Source: Silene latifolia (taxonomy: Eukaryota; Streptophyta; Magnoliopsida; Caryophyllales; Caryophyllaceae). From it: a stretch of DNA of 64,000 bases. The notes under the pieces were generated by a model that saw only the letters and a program-made list of their open reading frames with translations, had not been told where the DNA came from and did not search any database. Shown here piece after piece: positions 11,763 through 22,701 of the stretch. How positions within the stretch are numbered: position 1 is the first letter of the stretch; the number at the start of each line of letters is the position of its first letter. The stretch is taken from NCBI RefSeq assembly GCF_048544455.1, contig NC_133530.1, positions 16,669,748 through 16,733,747 of the forward strand. Reading direction: 5' to 3'. Position numbers and translations under genes: made by a program.

Positions 11763-11774
11763 TGGTATCAGAGC
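11763..11774 (+). other. Primer-binding site, initiator-Met tRNA
   Basis: TGGTATCAGAGC, the reverse complement of the 3' end of plant initiator tRNA-Met, abuts the left LTR. A decayed second copy, TTGGTATCAGTTC, occurs inside the element near 12433. Confidence 0.85.
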
Positions 11775-12820
11775 ACACGGGCCTTGTTTGCTCGTCTTCT
11801 CGTCACGTTTCATGGTCAGTGTTGGTGCTGCGCTTCTTACCGCCATTTCTTCTGTGGGAGAACCCTCTACTAAAGTGTTTTTCTTTTCCTCCTTGTTTAG
11901 GCTTGAAGGCTGCTTGTCTCTCTTCAGTTCCCTAAATCCGGCCCTTGGGGAACTATTTGCCACATCGTCTTGGTCATTCAAACTGTTTGCCACATTGTCT
12001 TGGTCATTCAATTGTTCCAAACAATATTTGTTGGAGATAAGCAGACAAAGATGGTCATCAACATTTAAACCAGAACTCTCAATTTCAGTTAAAGCTTCAG
12101 CAAAACAACACATCCTCGAGCAACAGCGGACTACACTAGCAAAACACTTGGCTGTCCTACGAAATCCTGAAGCTCAGGATCCTGCTGATAATGCGCAGGA
12201 TCTAATTCAATACTTTTTACCAAGTGAAAAGACTCTTCAAACTGTTCCGCCTCATAATGTTCAGTTGGCGCTGAAAGAAGTTGTTTTAATTCATTCTCCT
12301 CAACTTCACCCATATAATAATATTCAGTTGCCGGTGAAAAAAACCGTTTTAATTCTTTCTCAACTTCACCCATATCAAAACCCACAACAATAGATGTAGA
12401 CTTAGTCTGTTCAGCTTCCCTACTATTTAAATTTGGTATCAGTTCACACGGGGCTGTTTGCTCGTCTTCTCGTCACCTTTCATGGTCAGTGTTGGTGCTG
12501 CGCTTCCTACCGCCATTTCTTCTGTGGGAGAACCCTCTACTAAAGTGTTTTTCTTATTCTCCTTGTTTAGGCTTGAAGGCTGCTTGTCTCTCTTCAGTTC
12601 CCTAAATCCGGCCCTTGAGGAACTATTTGCCACATCGTCTTGGTCATTCAAACTCTTTGCCACATTGTCTTGGCCTTTCAATTGTTCCAAACAAAAATCT
12701 TTGGAGACACTCAGACAAGGATTGTCATCAGGATTTAAACCGGACCTCTCAATTTCAGCTAAAGCTCCAGCAAAATCCCCATTCGTTCGAGCAACATTCG
12801 TATACTTTAACAAAACAAGG
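11763..12820 (-). repeat. Left arm of the internal inverted repeat (coding sense on -)
   Basis: Order from the left: block F1 (about 11775-12115), block F2 (12131-12385), then a second F1 copy (about 12440-12815). On the minus strand F1 reads SGLNPDDNPCLSVSKDFC and SSSRAGFRELKRDKQPSS, and F2 reads MGEVEENELKQLLSAPTEHY. The right arm at 13157-14019 has the same blocks in mirror order. The two F1 copies differ from each other by more than F1' differs from its mirror partner. Confidence 0.85.
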
Positions 12821-13841
12821 AGACGTCATTTTAAGGTTGATATGGGTGAATTTAAGGAGACAGAATTAAAAAAGTTTGTTGCAGAGGCAATGAGACGTCA
12901 TTTTAAGGTTGAAGATAAGAAGCGTATATTACAAGGGAATATTTCAGCAGCAACTAAACATTATAATGCGGGACAGTTTGATAAGGCTCTTAAGATCGTA
13001 GATAATCTTGTATTAAATCCTGAGCGTAATCGTCTTCATCCTGAGCTTCATAAGCAGGTGTTTCCGTTAGAGAGAAACTGCTATACGGCAATGAACAAAA
13101 GCGCCCTAGCTCAAAAATCCCTTGATAAGAAGCATAAAACATTTCTTGCGGTAGCCGCTTGTTTTGTTAAAGTATACGAATGTTGCTCAAACGAATGGGG
13201 ATTTTGCTGGAGCTTTAGCTGAAATTGAGAGGTCCGGTTTAAATCTTGATGACAATCCTTGTCTGAGTGTCTCCAAAGATTTTTGTTTGGAACAATTGAA
13301 AGGCCAAGACAATGTGGCAAAGAGTTTGAATGACCAAGACGATGTGGCAAATAGTTCCTCAAGGGCCGGATTTAGGGAACTGAAGAGAGACAAGCAGCCT
13401 TCAAGCCTAAACAAGGAGGATAAGAAAAACACTTCAGGTTCTCCCACAGAAGAAATGGCGGTAGGAAGCGCAGCACCAACACTGACCATGAAAGGTGACG
13501 AGAAGACGAGCAAACAGGCCCCGTGTGAACTGATATCAAATTTAAATAGTAGGGAAGCTGAACAAATTAAGTCTACATCTATTGCTGTGGGTTTTGATAT
13601 GGGTGAAGTTGAGAAAGAATTAAAACGGTTTCTTTTACTGGTAACTGAATATTATTATATGGGTGAAGTTGAGGAGAATGAATTAAAACAACTTCTTTCA
13701 GCGCCAACTGAACATTATGAGGCGGAACAGTTTGAAGAGGCTTTTCACTTGGTAAAAAGTATTGAATTAGATCCTGCGCATTATCAGCAGGATCCTGAGC
13801 TTCAGGATTTCGTAGGGCAGCCAAGTGTTTTGCTAGTGTAA
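12821..13841 (+). pseudogene. Captured gene fragment in loop and right arm (unknown acidic repeat protein)
   Basis: From 12840 the + strand reads MGEFKETELKKFVAEAM, then AATKHYNAGQFDKALKIVDN, ERNRLHPELHKQVF and KTFLAVAACFVKVY. A frame change near 13175 leads to TNVAQTNGDFAGALAEIERS, CLEQLKGQDNVAKSLNDQDD and RELKRDKQPSSLNKE. The frame then runs to MGEVEKELKRF and HYEAEQFEEAFHLVKSIELD, with a stop at 13839-13841. HYNAGQFDKALKIVDN and HYEAEQFEEAFHLVKS are two versions of one ~34-residue unit with the spacing expected of a TPR-like helical hairpin (weak assignment). I do not recognise the parent gene. It is broken, embedded in a retroelement and duplicated in inverted orientation, so it is unlikely to encode a working protein. 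Confidence 0.6.
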
Positions 13842-14019
13842 CCCGCTGTTGCCGGAGGATGTGTTTTGCTGAAGCTTTAACTGAAATTGAGAGTTGTGGT
13901 TTAAATGGTCGCCGCCGGATTAAGAAAAACACTTCAGTAGAGGGTTCTCCCACAGAAGAAATGGCGGTAGGAAGCGCAACGAGAAGACGAGCAAAGAGGC
14001 CCCGTGTGCTTTGATAGCA
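13157..14019 (+). repeat. Right arm of the internal inverted repeat (coding sense on +)
   Basis: Mirror image of 11763-12820: starts TTGTTTTGTTAAAGTATACG (inverse of the left arm end) and finishes with CCCGTGTGCTTTGATA, the inverse of the primer-site region, directly against the right LTR at 14020. The outermost block (13842-14019) carries a deletion of roughly 200 bp relative to the left arm. Because the arm reaches the LTR, no polypurine tract is left at the usual place. Confidence 0.85.
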
Positions 14020-14213
14020 TGATAAATTCAACAACGGGCCTGACCCGCACCCAAACGGAGGAGAGAGAGTCCACAACGTAGGCCCAAGAGGGTTCCACTC
14101 TAAAACCAATTGGCAATAGAGGGAGTAACCTCTTGCCTTATAAAGTGATAATTCCTCTCCTCTTTTATCAATGTGGGACAATCCTCACATGTGGGACTTT
14201 GGGTTTCTTCAGA
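14020..14213 (+). repeat. Right LTR of the hairpin element
   Basis: 194 bp direct copy of 11571-11762, ending TTTCTTCAGA and followed by the target duplication GTTTC. Confidence 0.85.
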
Positions 14214-15344
14214 GTTTCATGTACTTATGTTAAGGCATAAATGCACAATTATTGTACTGATTATAAAAAACTGTACAATTTGTTTGGTATACGTTTCATT
14301 AGAGCTCAATTTTGCTTGATTTCATGTTTTTGATCTCATATATTGTTCAGATATGGGGAGATCGTCTGAAAACTGTTTTTCGAATTGTACAGTTAATTCG
14401 ATTTGACGGCCGACTTGTTTTGGGCTGATTTCCTGAGCTTCAAGTTTACACAGGTGCAGTGTAATCTGTTCCTACTTCCTATTGTATTGCTCCCTTTGTC
14501 CCAATCATTTGTTTACCGTTTATATTCTTTGTGAGAGGTACGGACTGAGTAATTGATTATTAATCTCAAAACTTTCGGCTGAGTTTTTGATTGTCTGTGT
14601 AGTCGTCAAGTATGTTGTATAGCACTGTTTGCAATTTTTTTGGTAGCTGTTAGTTTTTCATCTCAAAGAGGGCTTTCGGCTTATTAATTTCTCAAAGAGA
14701 CGATCAATGAAGTTTTAGGTTGAAATTCCCTTGAATCCTTGATTTAGGTAATTAAATGTGATTGCTTGTAGCTTAACTAGATAAATTGCGATTTTAAGTA
14801 TTAATGGTTTCTGGGCAGAAAGTATGACATTCTGACGTATTGCTGTCTTGTTTGCTACCGCAAATTGGATACCTATGGAGCTTTCATCTTGCCTACCCGA
14901 GTCATTCATACTTCCTCTTTCTCAACTGGTTCTTTACGTTTAATTAAAATTCTCCTTACAAATCAATAAAAACGTAAAGAATCAGATGAGACACATGGAG
15001 TACGTCTTTAGGTTTTAAACAACTAGTCTACAAGTACGCTGCATATCTAGTTATCTACTGCATTGTAGCAAAAGTGTTCTTATATTAACCAATAAGCGCG
15101 GTGGTTCATAAACTGAAAACAGCCTTAAAGAAATTGACTTAGGGTGCCTACTTGAGTTATTCCAACTTCTATACAAGTTGCTGCTAGTAAGGCAACCATC
15201 TTAAGCGTATTAATGTCGAGAACTTTACATAAACATCATCTTACCCCCAAATTATCAAAAAGGGAAGAGTTATTCGCGTGCAACCTTTTCTAGAAATAGC
15301 AAATAAGTTATTTGACCGACTCTTTACTGAATCCAACAATATAA
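14214..15344. other. Intergenic, 3' of the WAK gene
   Basis: No gene recognised. The part nearest 15345 would hold the 3'-untranslated region of the WAK gene on the minus strand. Confidence 0.4.
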
Positions 15345-18300
15345 CTACCTTCCACCACCTAGTGAGGAAATGAAACTAGGACACTTATACAAATCCGAGT
15401 CCTGACCAGAGTAACCACCACTGTTTCCATCATCGTCTTTTGGAATTCCTCGAAGAAGAGACTCACAATCATTTTCCTGATTATAGGAGAACTTAACGTC
15501 ATGCCAAGGATGCTTCTTCGTTCTTTTTATTCCTTCTAGCTCCATTGCAACTTCCTTCATGGTTGGCCTGTCCTCTCCCTTCAAGAACAAACACCATTTA
15601 GCTAGATTAGCCACTTTCTTTATTTGCTCAATATCTCCTTGACTGTTTGCGATGTTTTTATCAATGATGTCAAACAGTCGGTCTTCTTTCATCTTAAGAA
15701 GGAAGTGCATAGCAAGGCATCGCTCAACTTCAGGCCTTTGATAAGATAGCGCCTTTTTCCTAGTTAATAACTCCACCAACACAACTCCGAAGCTATAAGC
15801 ATCACTTTTTTCTGTTAATTCACTCGTTTGCATATATTCGGGATCCAAATAGCCCCATGTTCCCAGCACCATTGTGGCTAGTTGACCTTGGTCCACAGGA
15901 ACCAATCTTGAAGCGCCAAAATCTGCAACCTTCGCCGTATAACATTCATCTAAGAGTATATTCATTGACTTCATATCTCTATGGATGATCGGGGTTGTGA
16001 TTGTGGTATGTAGATATGCTAACACTTCAGCAACTTCTGATGCTATCCCTAGACGGATATTCCATGTGAAAAGGGGCACCTTTGCTTCATCGTGTAAGTG
16101 ATCGTATAATGTGCCATTGTTGATATACTCATAAACCAGTAACGGTACTTCTGTCTCGAGACAGCAACCTAGTAACCTGACTACATTTCTGTTGTTGATT
16201 TGTGAAAGTATCATAACTTCATTGATGAATTGCTCAACTTGGCCAGGATCCACCTTAAGGGACCTTTTGATTGCAACTAGTTGATTATTTGGTATAATTC
16301 CCTTGTAAACAATTCCATAACCGCCTCTTCCGATTATGTTCATTTCATTGTATTTGCCAGTTGCAATTTCCAAATCTTGTGCTGTAAAAATCTTTAGAGT
16401 ATCCATCTTAGAGAGTTTTTGATGTAAAATTAAACCTCCATTTTGACGGAAGAAGCTTTCTCGTAGCTTTTTGATTCGTCTTTCGCCATTTCTCCAATGC
16501 ATGAGAAAGCCAACCACAAGCAAAATTATAATACTTCCACCAATGCCTGCAAGATAAACATTAAATGTTTTATAGTAATTTTGTACCATTTTTTTGTTTT
16601 GTTTTGTTTTATGAACTAGTTTTTTTCTAACTTTTTTCCTTATGTATATTTTACCTGCAGTGATGATTACTGGTGTGAGCCAGGTCTTTGAAGAAGAGAT
16701 GCAGCGATCAGTTTGTGTGCCATTTCCATCGTAACCCTTTGGGCATTTGCAATAATAGCTTCCGTCTGTGTTGGTACAGTGTGCTTTTTCCTCACAGTCA
16801 TTTTTTTCCTTACACTCGTCAATATCTGAACAGATTTAATTACAAAAAAAAGGTCATATTATTTGACATCACAACAAAGTTTAAACAAAATAAATCACAG
16901 CTTCTTGTTAACAAATTATCAATAATGCACTGGATGTAAACCCGTCCTTGCACTTGCACCGTCTATGTTACTTTGACTTGGGTACGAGTGTCGGACACAT
17001 GTACAACCACCGTGCGCCACCATCCCACCTCCCCTACGCCACCACCCCTTTCTTACCGCCGGCAAAAACCGGCCCCACCATCAGCCACTCTCCCCAATCG
17101 CGCACAATCCCCTTACCTGTCCCCCACCCCGACCCGAATCACACGCAATCCCCTTACCTGTCCCCACCCCCGACCCGACCCGCCCTACCCCCTCTTCTCG
17201 ACTACCCAATTGTCCCCCGCCTCCTTTCGCCACCCTAGCCACCCCTAACCCTAATTTTGTTATTCTTAATTTAATTTACATTTATTTAACTTGAAACAAA
17301 GAAATTAATTAAAGCCTAATTGATGAAGTTTGAATTATTAGTTGATAAATATAAAGATTAAGAATTATAATTGAATAATTTGGTGAAAATTTGTTTTATT
17401 TTGAGAGAAAGAGGAAAGTGAAGTTTGTTTTTAAAAAAAGGGTAAGGTAAGGAAAAATTACGACAAAAAGTTCATGAAAGAGTAAATTTCGTACATAAAA
17501 GAGCAACTAAGTAAAATATATTTACCGACGAAGAATCATTGGCTTAAATATTAGATTAAAATATCATTATTATTATTAATATTTTTTTTTTTTTTTGACA
17601 GCAGTAAAGAAAGATAAACCTACATAAAGTTCGGGCATACAATGCCCTTATTACACTCGTAAGTAAACTTCATAATGATAGAACTATAAAAAACTAGCAA
17701 AAGACAATGTCGGGAATTAAAATCAGGTTGGTGGAGTACGAAAAAGTTGGGGTGAGCCTCCTTATCCACGTCTTGCAAGCATCTAAAATCTCCTGAAAAC
17801 CCCGATGCGAGTGAGTAGCGGAGTGACGATGTCGCGGTGTACTTACGCCACAAGAGCGTAGAAAAGAAAGGTGGATAACAGACAACAAGCTGCTTCCGAT
17901 GGAGCATAGACTCCTACACCAAGACAAACAAACTCGACTATCACAGGACCGGCGGATCAACAAACCCAGCATGCACACAAACCACATCAAGGAAAACCTC
18001 GCATCCAATCTTCTGTCCATTTTTGCTTTTAAGCAACGTCTACCGACAGATCCAACCCGAACCAGACACCAATCTTCCTTAAGAATAACCAAAACCCCAG
18101 GGATACCAATCTTCCTTAAGAATAACCAAAACCCCAGGGATACCAGGACAGGACACCCGAGACATCCGTGAAGAGCCAGCTATCGCCAAAAACCCAAGGA
18201 TACAGGACAGGACACCCAAAACATCCTTGAATGAACGGGTAAAATTATTTGGACTAACATAAAACAACTTAAAGAAATTTTAAACACCATAAGTTTGCAA

Positions 18301-20543
18301 AAGTGACCACCGCATCCGACCAAACCAACACAGCTACCAGGCCCCTACACAACCCAACCGTGACTACTTCACATACCCATAGAGAAACTTCAACCGCAGA
18401 CTCAAGACAAAAGGTCAGACGGACCCAACGACCACAACAAGACAAAATATCATTATTATACTCTAATTAAAGTATAAATCTAAAGATTTATGGAATATTG
18501 TATCTTTTGGGAATCTGAGTTATTTCTTCTTTATAGTTTCCAAAAATACAACTTACTAAATCATACCCCTCTTAGCAACTGAGTTTACGTGTATTTTTTA
18601 TGAGCTTTTAAAGTTTATAAGTTACGTTTTAATTAAATTAATTGATTTTATATGTATACTTTTTGAGCGATATGTAATTTTTTTAGCTTAATGTTTAAGT
18701 GAATGAGTTCAAAAACTTTATAGTAAAACTCATAATCTGTAAAACAAAACTCGCAACATTTTTATAAAACTCAAAAACTACAGAACCCGTTGTACTACAA
18801 CTGATTGTATAATCTAAAAACTCTATAAATCAGGTCGTAGCATCAAAGCTTCCACTAAGTGGATTATACAGCTGATGTAGTACATCAGATGGTATAGTTT
18901 TTGAGCATTAAGATAAAGCTTTTGAGTTTTAATTTAAAAATTTTGAGTTTTTTTATAAATTTTTTGAGTTCATTTACTTAAACATTAATCTCAAAAAGTT
19001 ACATTATAACTCAAAAAAATTACATATAAGTTCAGAAAAATTTGATTTTTGACGTCATAAAACTAAAATGTAATTTATGAACTCTATAGAACTCAAAAAA
19101 AAAAAAAAAACTAGTCTCATTTGTGATGGACACTATCCGTCACAAGTGAGTGACAGGTCACCTCCCTCTCACACAAATGCAAGTGGGAGGCAAGTGGGGT
19201 GCTCCATTTTCGCCCCACTTGCCCTCCCACTTGCATTTGTGTGAGAGGGAAGTGACCCGTATCCGTCACAAGTGAGAATTTGTGAAAAAAAAATACACAA
19301 AAACTCAAAAACTCATTAAGTGTGAGGTAGTACATCTGATGTACAATCCTTTTTCTCCAACGCTTCGTACTTTTATTCAAACTTTACAATTTTTTAAGCG
19401 GATAGAAGCGCAAGTCCTACAAATATAAGGTCTTGCCTAGGACCTAGGTTCAGGATCAGTTACCTCTTCGAGGATCATCTAGGATCATAGGATCGTAAAT
19501 GAAATACGTACAGACAAAAAATAACAGCAAAACTTACGGAAGTTCAACTATGAGAGATTCAAACGTTTTCATAAATTCTTAATAACAATAAAACATAAGA
19601 ATGACATGACTTTGTTACCTTGGCAGCCTTGTGGAAGATATGGATTTCCTGAATACCCTTCCTTGCAATTGCAACGATATCCGTCTAGACCTTGTTGTTC
19701 ATGCGTTAAGTTGATGCAATCTGTGTTGCTCTTACACAAGCGACTTCCTTCCTTTTCAGCTTCCGAACAATTTTTGGTTCCGATTCCCCAATTGTATATG
19801 ATAGGAGCTGAAGGCAGCTCACTCAAATAATGACTCAAGCTCTGAGTCAAATTCAGTGTGGAAAAATAGAAGGCATCATTCGCCACAGGGTACGCCACAC
19901 TACACGGGTTAAACTCAACCCCAATATGGTTGTGAAAACTGTTTGCTTCAATATGTAAGTTGGTTACGCCATCGGGTATGGAAGCTTCACAACAACCAAC
20001 CCCATTACATTGGGTGCTGTTGACCACATCGTCTAGTTCGTTGCACGTTGTCATGCATCCCGTGGAGTAGTTCTTGCCATAACGTTGTCCTTTAAACCAG
20101 GCATAGGTATCACATCCTGTTGCCACAAACTTGTTTTTGCTGTTGGAAATCGTAAAATTTCTTAAGTACAACGAACTATACGAATACAAATAAGTAGATG
20201 AATTGTAAGACTCGCGACAGTTGTATGATACATTGTTATTGAGGCTAATTTCGCCCTCTTCTAGGGAAATGTTTAGTATTTGGACATTGCTGCCCAGAAT
20301 TGGTTGGGGAGGACTGAAAGTATGATTACATGTGATTCTCATTGAGGACTCAAGACTACCGTCATCTTTATCTTTATAGTAACACCCCTCTTCTATGCCA
20401 AATGGGTATGGTATTCTAATCCCTCCACACGTTGAGGTGCAATTTGAAGCGATAACAAGTGATTCCAGTGCTTCAGAACCCGAGATTAATCGTGTCAGCA
20501 CCAAACTAAAGAGAAAGGTTAGGAAATGTTTTTGGTATCCCAT
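15345..20543 (-). CDS. Wall-associated receptor kinase (WAK/WAKL), 3 exons, 765 aa, intact
   Basis: Plasma-membrane receptor kinase whose extracellular part binds pectin/oligogalacturonides in studied members. Exons on the minus strand: 19619-20543, 16655-16825, 15345-16546; GT-AG introns of 2.8 kb and 108 bp, phases match (2298 nt). Residues 1-24 are a signal peptide (FLTFLFSLVLTRLISGSEA); from about 34 CTSTCGGIRIPYPFGIEEGC starts the galacturonan-binding GUB_WAK domain; an EGF-like segment follows at about 260-308 (CNCKEGYSGNPYLPQGC). Exon 2 encodes a calcium-binding EGF domain starting DIDECKEKNDCEE. A transmembrane helix lies near 362-383. The kinase has GRGGYG (439-444), Lys459 in VAIK, HRD with Asp556, DFG with Asp574 and GTWGYLDPEY, so it should be active and of the RD class. 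The three-exon layout is typical of WAK genes. Intron 1 holds transposable elements. A decayed relative lies upstream at 21.8-22.4 kb. Confidence 0.95.
16940..17240. repeat. C-rich low-complexity stretch in WAK intron 1
   Basis: Strongly strand-biased CCCCACC/CGACCC sequence with a near-duplicate segment of about 43 bp built on CAATCCCCTTACCTGTCCCC (about 17105 and 17148). ORFs over it are proline-rich chance frames. Confidence 0.6.
17574..18443 (-). mobile_element. 5'-truncated non-LTR retrotransposon (LINE) 3' end in WAK intron 1
   Basis: About 870 bp bounded by the perfect 16-bp duplication AAAATATCATTATTAT at 17558-17573 and 18444-18459. The minus-strand 3' end carries a poly(A) tail, seen as a T-run at about 17582-17596. 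That combination is diagnostic of target-primed reverse transcription. No protein domain is readable, consistent with a 3'-UTR-only insertion. Inside, a ~38-bp unit containing AACCAAAACCCCAGGGATACC is tandemly duplicated at about 18080-18146. Confidence 0.8.
18640..19095. repeat. AT-rich fold-back repeat in WAK intron 1
   Basis: TGTAATTTTTTTAGCTTAATGTTTAAGTGAATGAGTTC on the left side corresponds to GAGTTCATTTACTTAAACATTAATCTC and TTACAT on the right in inverse orientation, so arms of about 100-150 bp surround a centre near 18850. This is probably an old MITE. Confidence 0.5.
19107..19285. mobile_element. Near-perfect fold-back MITE (CCGTCACAAGTGAG type) in WAK intron 1
   Basis: The left arm contains TCCGTCACAAGTGAGTGACA then CACCTCCCTCTCACACAAATG and CAAGTGGGAGG; the right arm carries the same strings in inverse order and orientation (CCTCCCACTTG, CATTTGTGTGAGAGGGA, TCCGTCACAAGTGAG). 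The centre is near 19200. The whole element can form one hairpin. Confidence 0.8.
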
Positions 20544-21822
20544 GCTTAATGGGTTTTTATTTGGATTATTGATTTCAGGAAAAGAAAGGTGATTAGCTGG
20601 TAATAAATTTTATAAGTATGAATATTCTTTGTGCATTAAAATGTTGGAATTTAAGTAAGAAACATCGGCGAAAAGTTCAACGAAAAATGAAGCAAGTTGA
20701 TTGAATTATCAACAAATACATTATTAATACAGTTGCCAATATGAGATAATATAGCATAGTTGACCTTGACCTTGACCTCGACCTCATTCTGCTCTCACTG
20801 CTGTATTATTTGATATTACGTTATTATAGTATAACCTTCGGGTTTTCTCTTAAAAATAAAATTCTGCCTATTGTTATAGCCTAGAATTTGATTTGAGCAT
20901 TAGAAATTTTGAATGGTGCTATATTTTTGAGCATGATAAAAATGTTATTTGTACAAGAAATTGTTGACCTTGAAGTCGTCTACACATCACAGTACATCTA
21001 GACATTAATTGTCCTTGAATCTGGATATACTCGTATGTGCTTGGGATCAAGCTACGATACGACGTCAAGGAGCAAAGTAGTACGACCCCCTGGAAGATGG
21101 TGAGGTACGATGCAAAATGACCACATTATTGTCATTGAATCTTTCTTTTTTTTTTTTTAAAAAAAAAATTATTGTCCTTGGTCTTGATATGTGGTTGAAA
21201 AGTTCAACTTTGTGGAGAGGTGGACCGTAGACCCAACTTATTTACTACGTAAACAAGGTTTTTTAGACGCGTCAGGAGTCCGGCTACTCTATCCCCACTT
21301 TCGTGGGATACAGGATGAAACACGAAAATAGGATAGACGATTTGAACGTCTCCCATCCGAATGGACTAAGAAATGGAAGGAGTATTTAATTAATTTTACC
21401 GTGGTCGAATTGTTGACAATTTTGTTGTTAATTAATTGTTGATACAACAAGTCTCCCTTACATATTTAAATCTCATATTTAAGAATACAAGAGGGAAAGT
21501 AACATTTTACAGTCAACTGGTCCACACATATCGGTAATGATTGGTATTAGAGTTTTGCATTCTTGTCGTGACGGTGGTGATCAGTTGATACCCTGAGGTC
21601 ATACCTATAGGGTAATACTCTTAATTGATTATTTAATTAAGAGTATGCCGATACGAGTTAATTAAATTGCTTAAAATTGACGGATAATTTATGAGTAAAA
21701 TTATCGTATCTCATTATAATTCGATTAAATTAGATGCGGTCTAAGTAATCGAATTGTTTTATTACTTAGATTAAATTATTGTTTACGAAACAATTGAAAC
21801 AAGTTGAATAATTTATTATAAA
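20544..21822. promoter_or_regulatory. WAK upstream region, duplicated further right
   Basis: Presumed promoter of the WAK gene. Blocks such as GTTGACCTTGAAGTCGTCTAC (about 20963), the region near 21060-21110 and the stretch 21236-21440 recur in the same order at 23660-23690, 24105-24258 and 27137-27330. The segment therefore belongs to a tandem duplication that includes the WAK 5' exon. Confidence 0.6.
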
Positions 21823-22434
21823 TTATTCATGCGTTAAGTTGCTGCAATGTGTGTGCTTCTTACACAAGAGACTTCCTTCCTTTTCAGCTACCCAACAGTT
21901 TTTGGTTCCGATTCCCCAATTGTATACGACAGGAACCGAAGGCTGCTCTTTGAAATAATAACTCAAACTCCGAGACAAATTCTTTTGTGAAAAAATAAAG
22001 GCATCATTCGCCACAGGGTATGCCACACTACATGGGTTAGACGGAACCAGTGTATGGTTTTCAAGACTGTATGCATCGATTCTTATGTTGGTTGTATGGA
22101 AACTTGACAAAAACCAACCCCATTACATATGCTGTCATTCGCTGCACGTTGTCATGCATCCTGTGGAGTAATTCTTGTCATAGCGTGTTCCTTTAAACCA
22201 GGCAAAGGTATCACACCCTGTTGCCACGTACTTGTTTTTGCTGCTGGATATCGTAAATGTTCTCAAGTGTATCGAATTATAATAAGAACCATGTGGGTTG
22301 TAATCCCTCCACACTCAGGTGTACAATGTGACGCGATAACAAGTGATTCCGTCGCTTCAGAACCTGAGATTAATGGTGTCAGCACCAAACTAATGAGAAA
22401 GATTAGGACTTGTTTTTGGTATCCCATGCTTAAT
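21823..22434 (-). pseudogene. WAK pseudogene (decayed, internally deleted exon 1)
   Basis: Similar to exon 1 of the WAK gene at 15345-20543. The initiator context around 22432 matches (CCCATGCTTAATGGGTTTT), the signal-peptide region is present, then most of the GUB_WAK domain from GGIRIPYPFG onward is missing. Later blocks NPCSVAYPVANDAF, VVYNWGIGTKNC and EKEGSLLCKKHTHC survive at 21830-22050 but with stops and frame changes between blocks. The kinase exons are absent; the copy stops near 21830. Confidence 0.85.
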
Positions 22435-22701
22435 GGGTTTTAATTTGGATAGATGATTTCAGGAAAAGAAGTGTGATTAGTTTGTATGAATTATGAACAT
22501 GCTTTGTGCATTAAAATGTCAGAATTTAAGGAAAAAACATGGGCGAAAGTTCAGCAAAAAATGAAGCAACTTGATTGGATTACTCCACAGTTGGCAATAT
22601 GAGATACTATAGCATAGTTGATCTTAACCTTGACCTGATTAAGTACTGGCTATTTTTGTAGGCTAGAATTTTATTTGAGCATTAAAATGTTATATTTTTA
22701 A

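Larger units (their letters stand above)
11571..14213 (+). mobile_element. Small non-autonomous LTR retroelement with a giant internal inverted repeat of coding-derived sequence
   Basis: Direct repeats of 192-194 bp (11571-11762 and 14020-14213) bound the element; both begin TGATAAATTC and contain GGGACAATCCTCACATGTGG. The pentamer GTTTC precedes the left repeat (11566-11570) and follows the right one (14214-14218), a 5-bp target duplication. TGGTATCAGAGC at 11763-11774, immediately after the left repeat, is the initiator-Met tRNA primer-binding site. The interior encodes no gag or pol. Instead, 11763-12820 is an inverted copy of 13157-14019, separated by about 336 bp of loop. A transcript from the left LTR would fold into a stem of roughly 0.85-1 kb. 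The stem sequence is coding-derived (see the next entries). LTRs, primer site and target duplication show that it moved by retrotransposition. Confidence 0.85.

Noticed and set aside
12458-13222. 254-codon open frame in the hairpin element
   Set aside because: It crosses from the antisense of the left arm into the sense of the loop, so it is a product of the inverted repeat, not a natural protein.
16948-17248. Proline-rich small proteins in WAK intron 1
   Set aside because: Pure low-complexity C-rich DNA with two overlapping frames open; no conserved motif and located inside an intron with confirmed splice sites.
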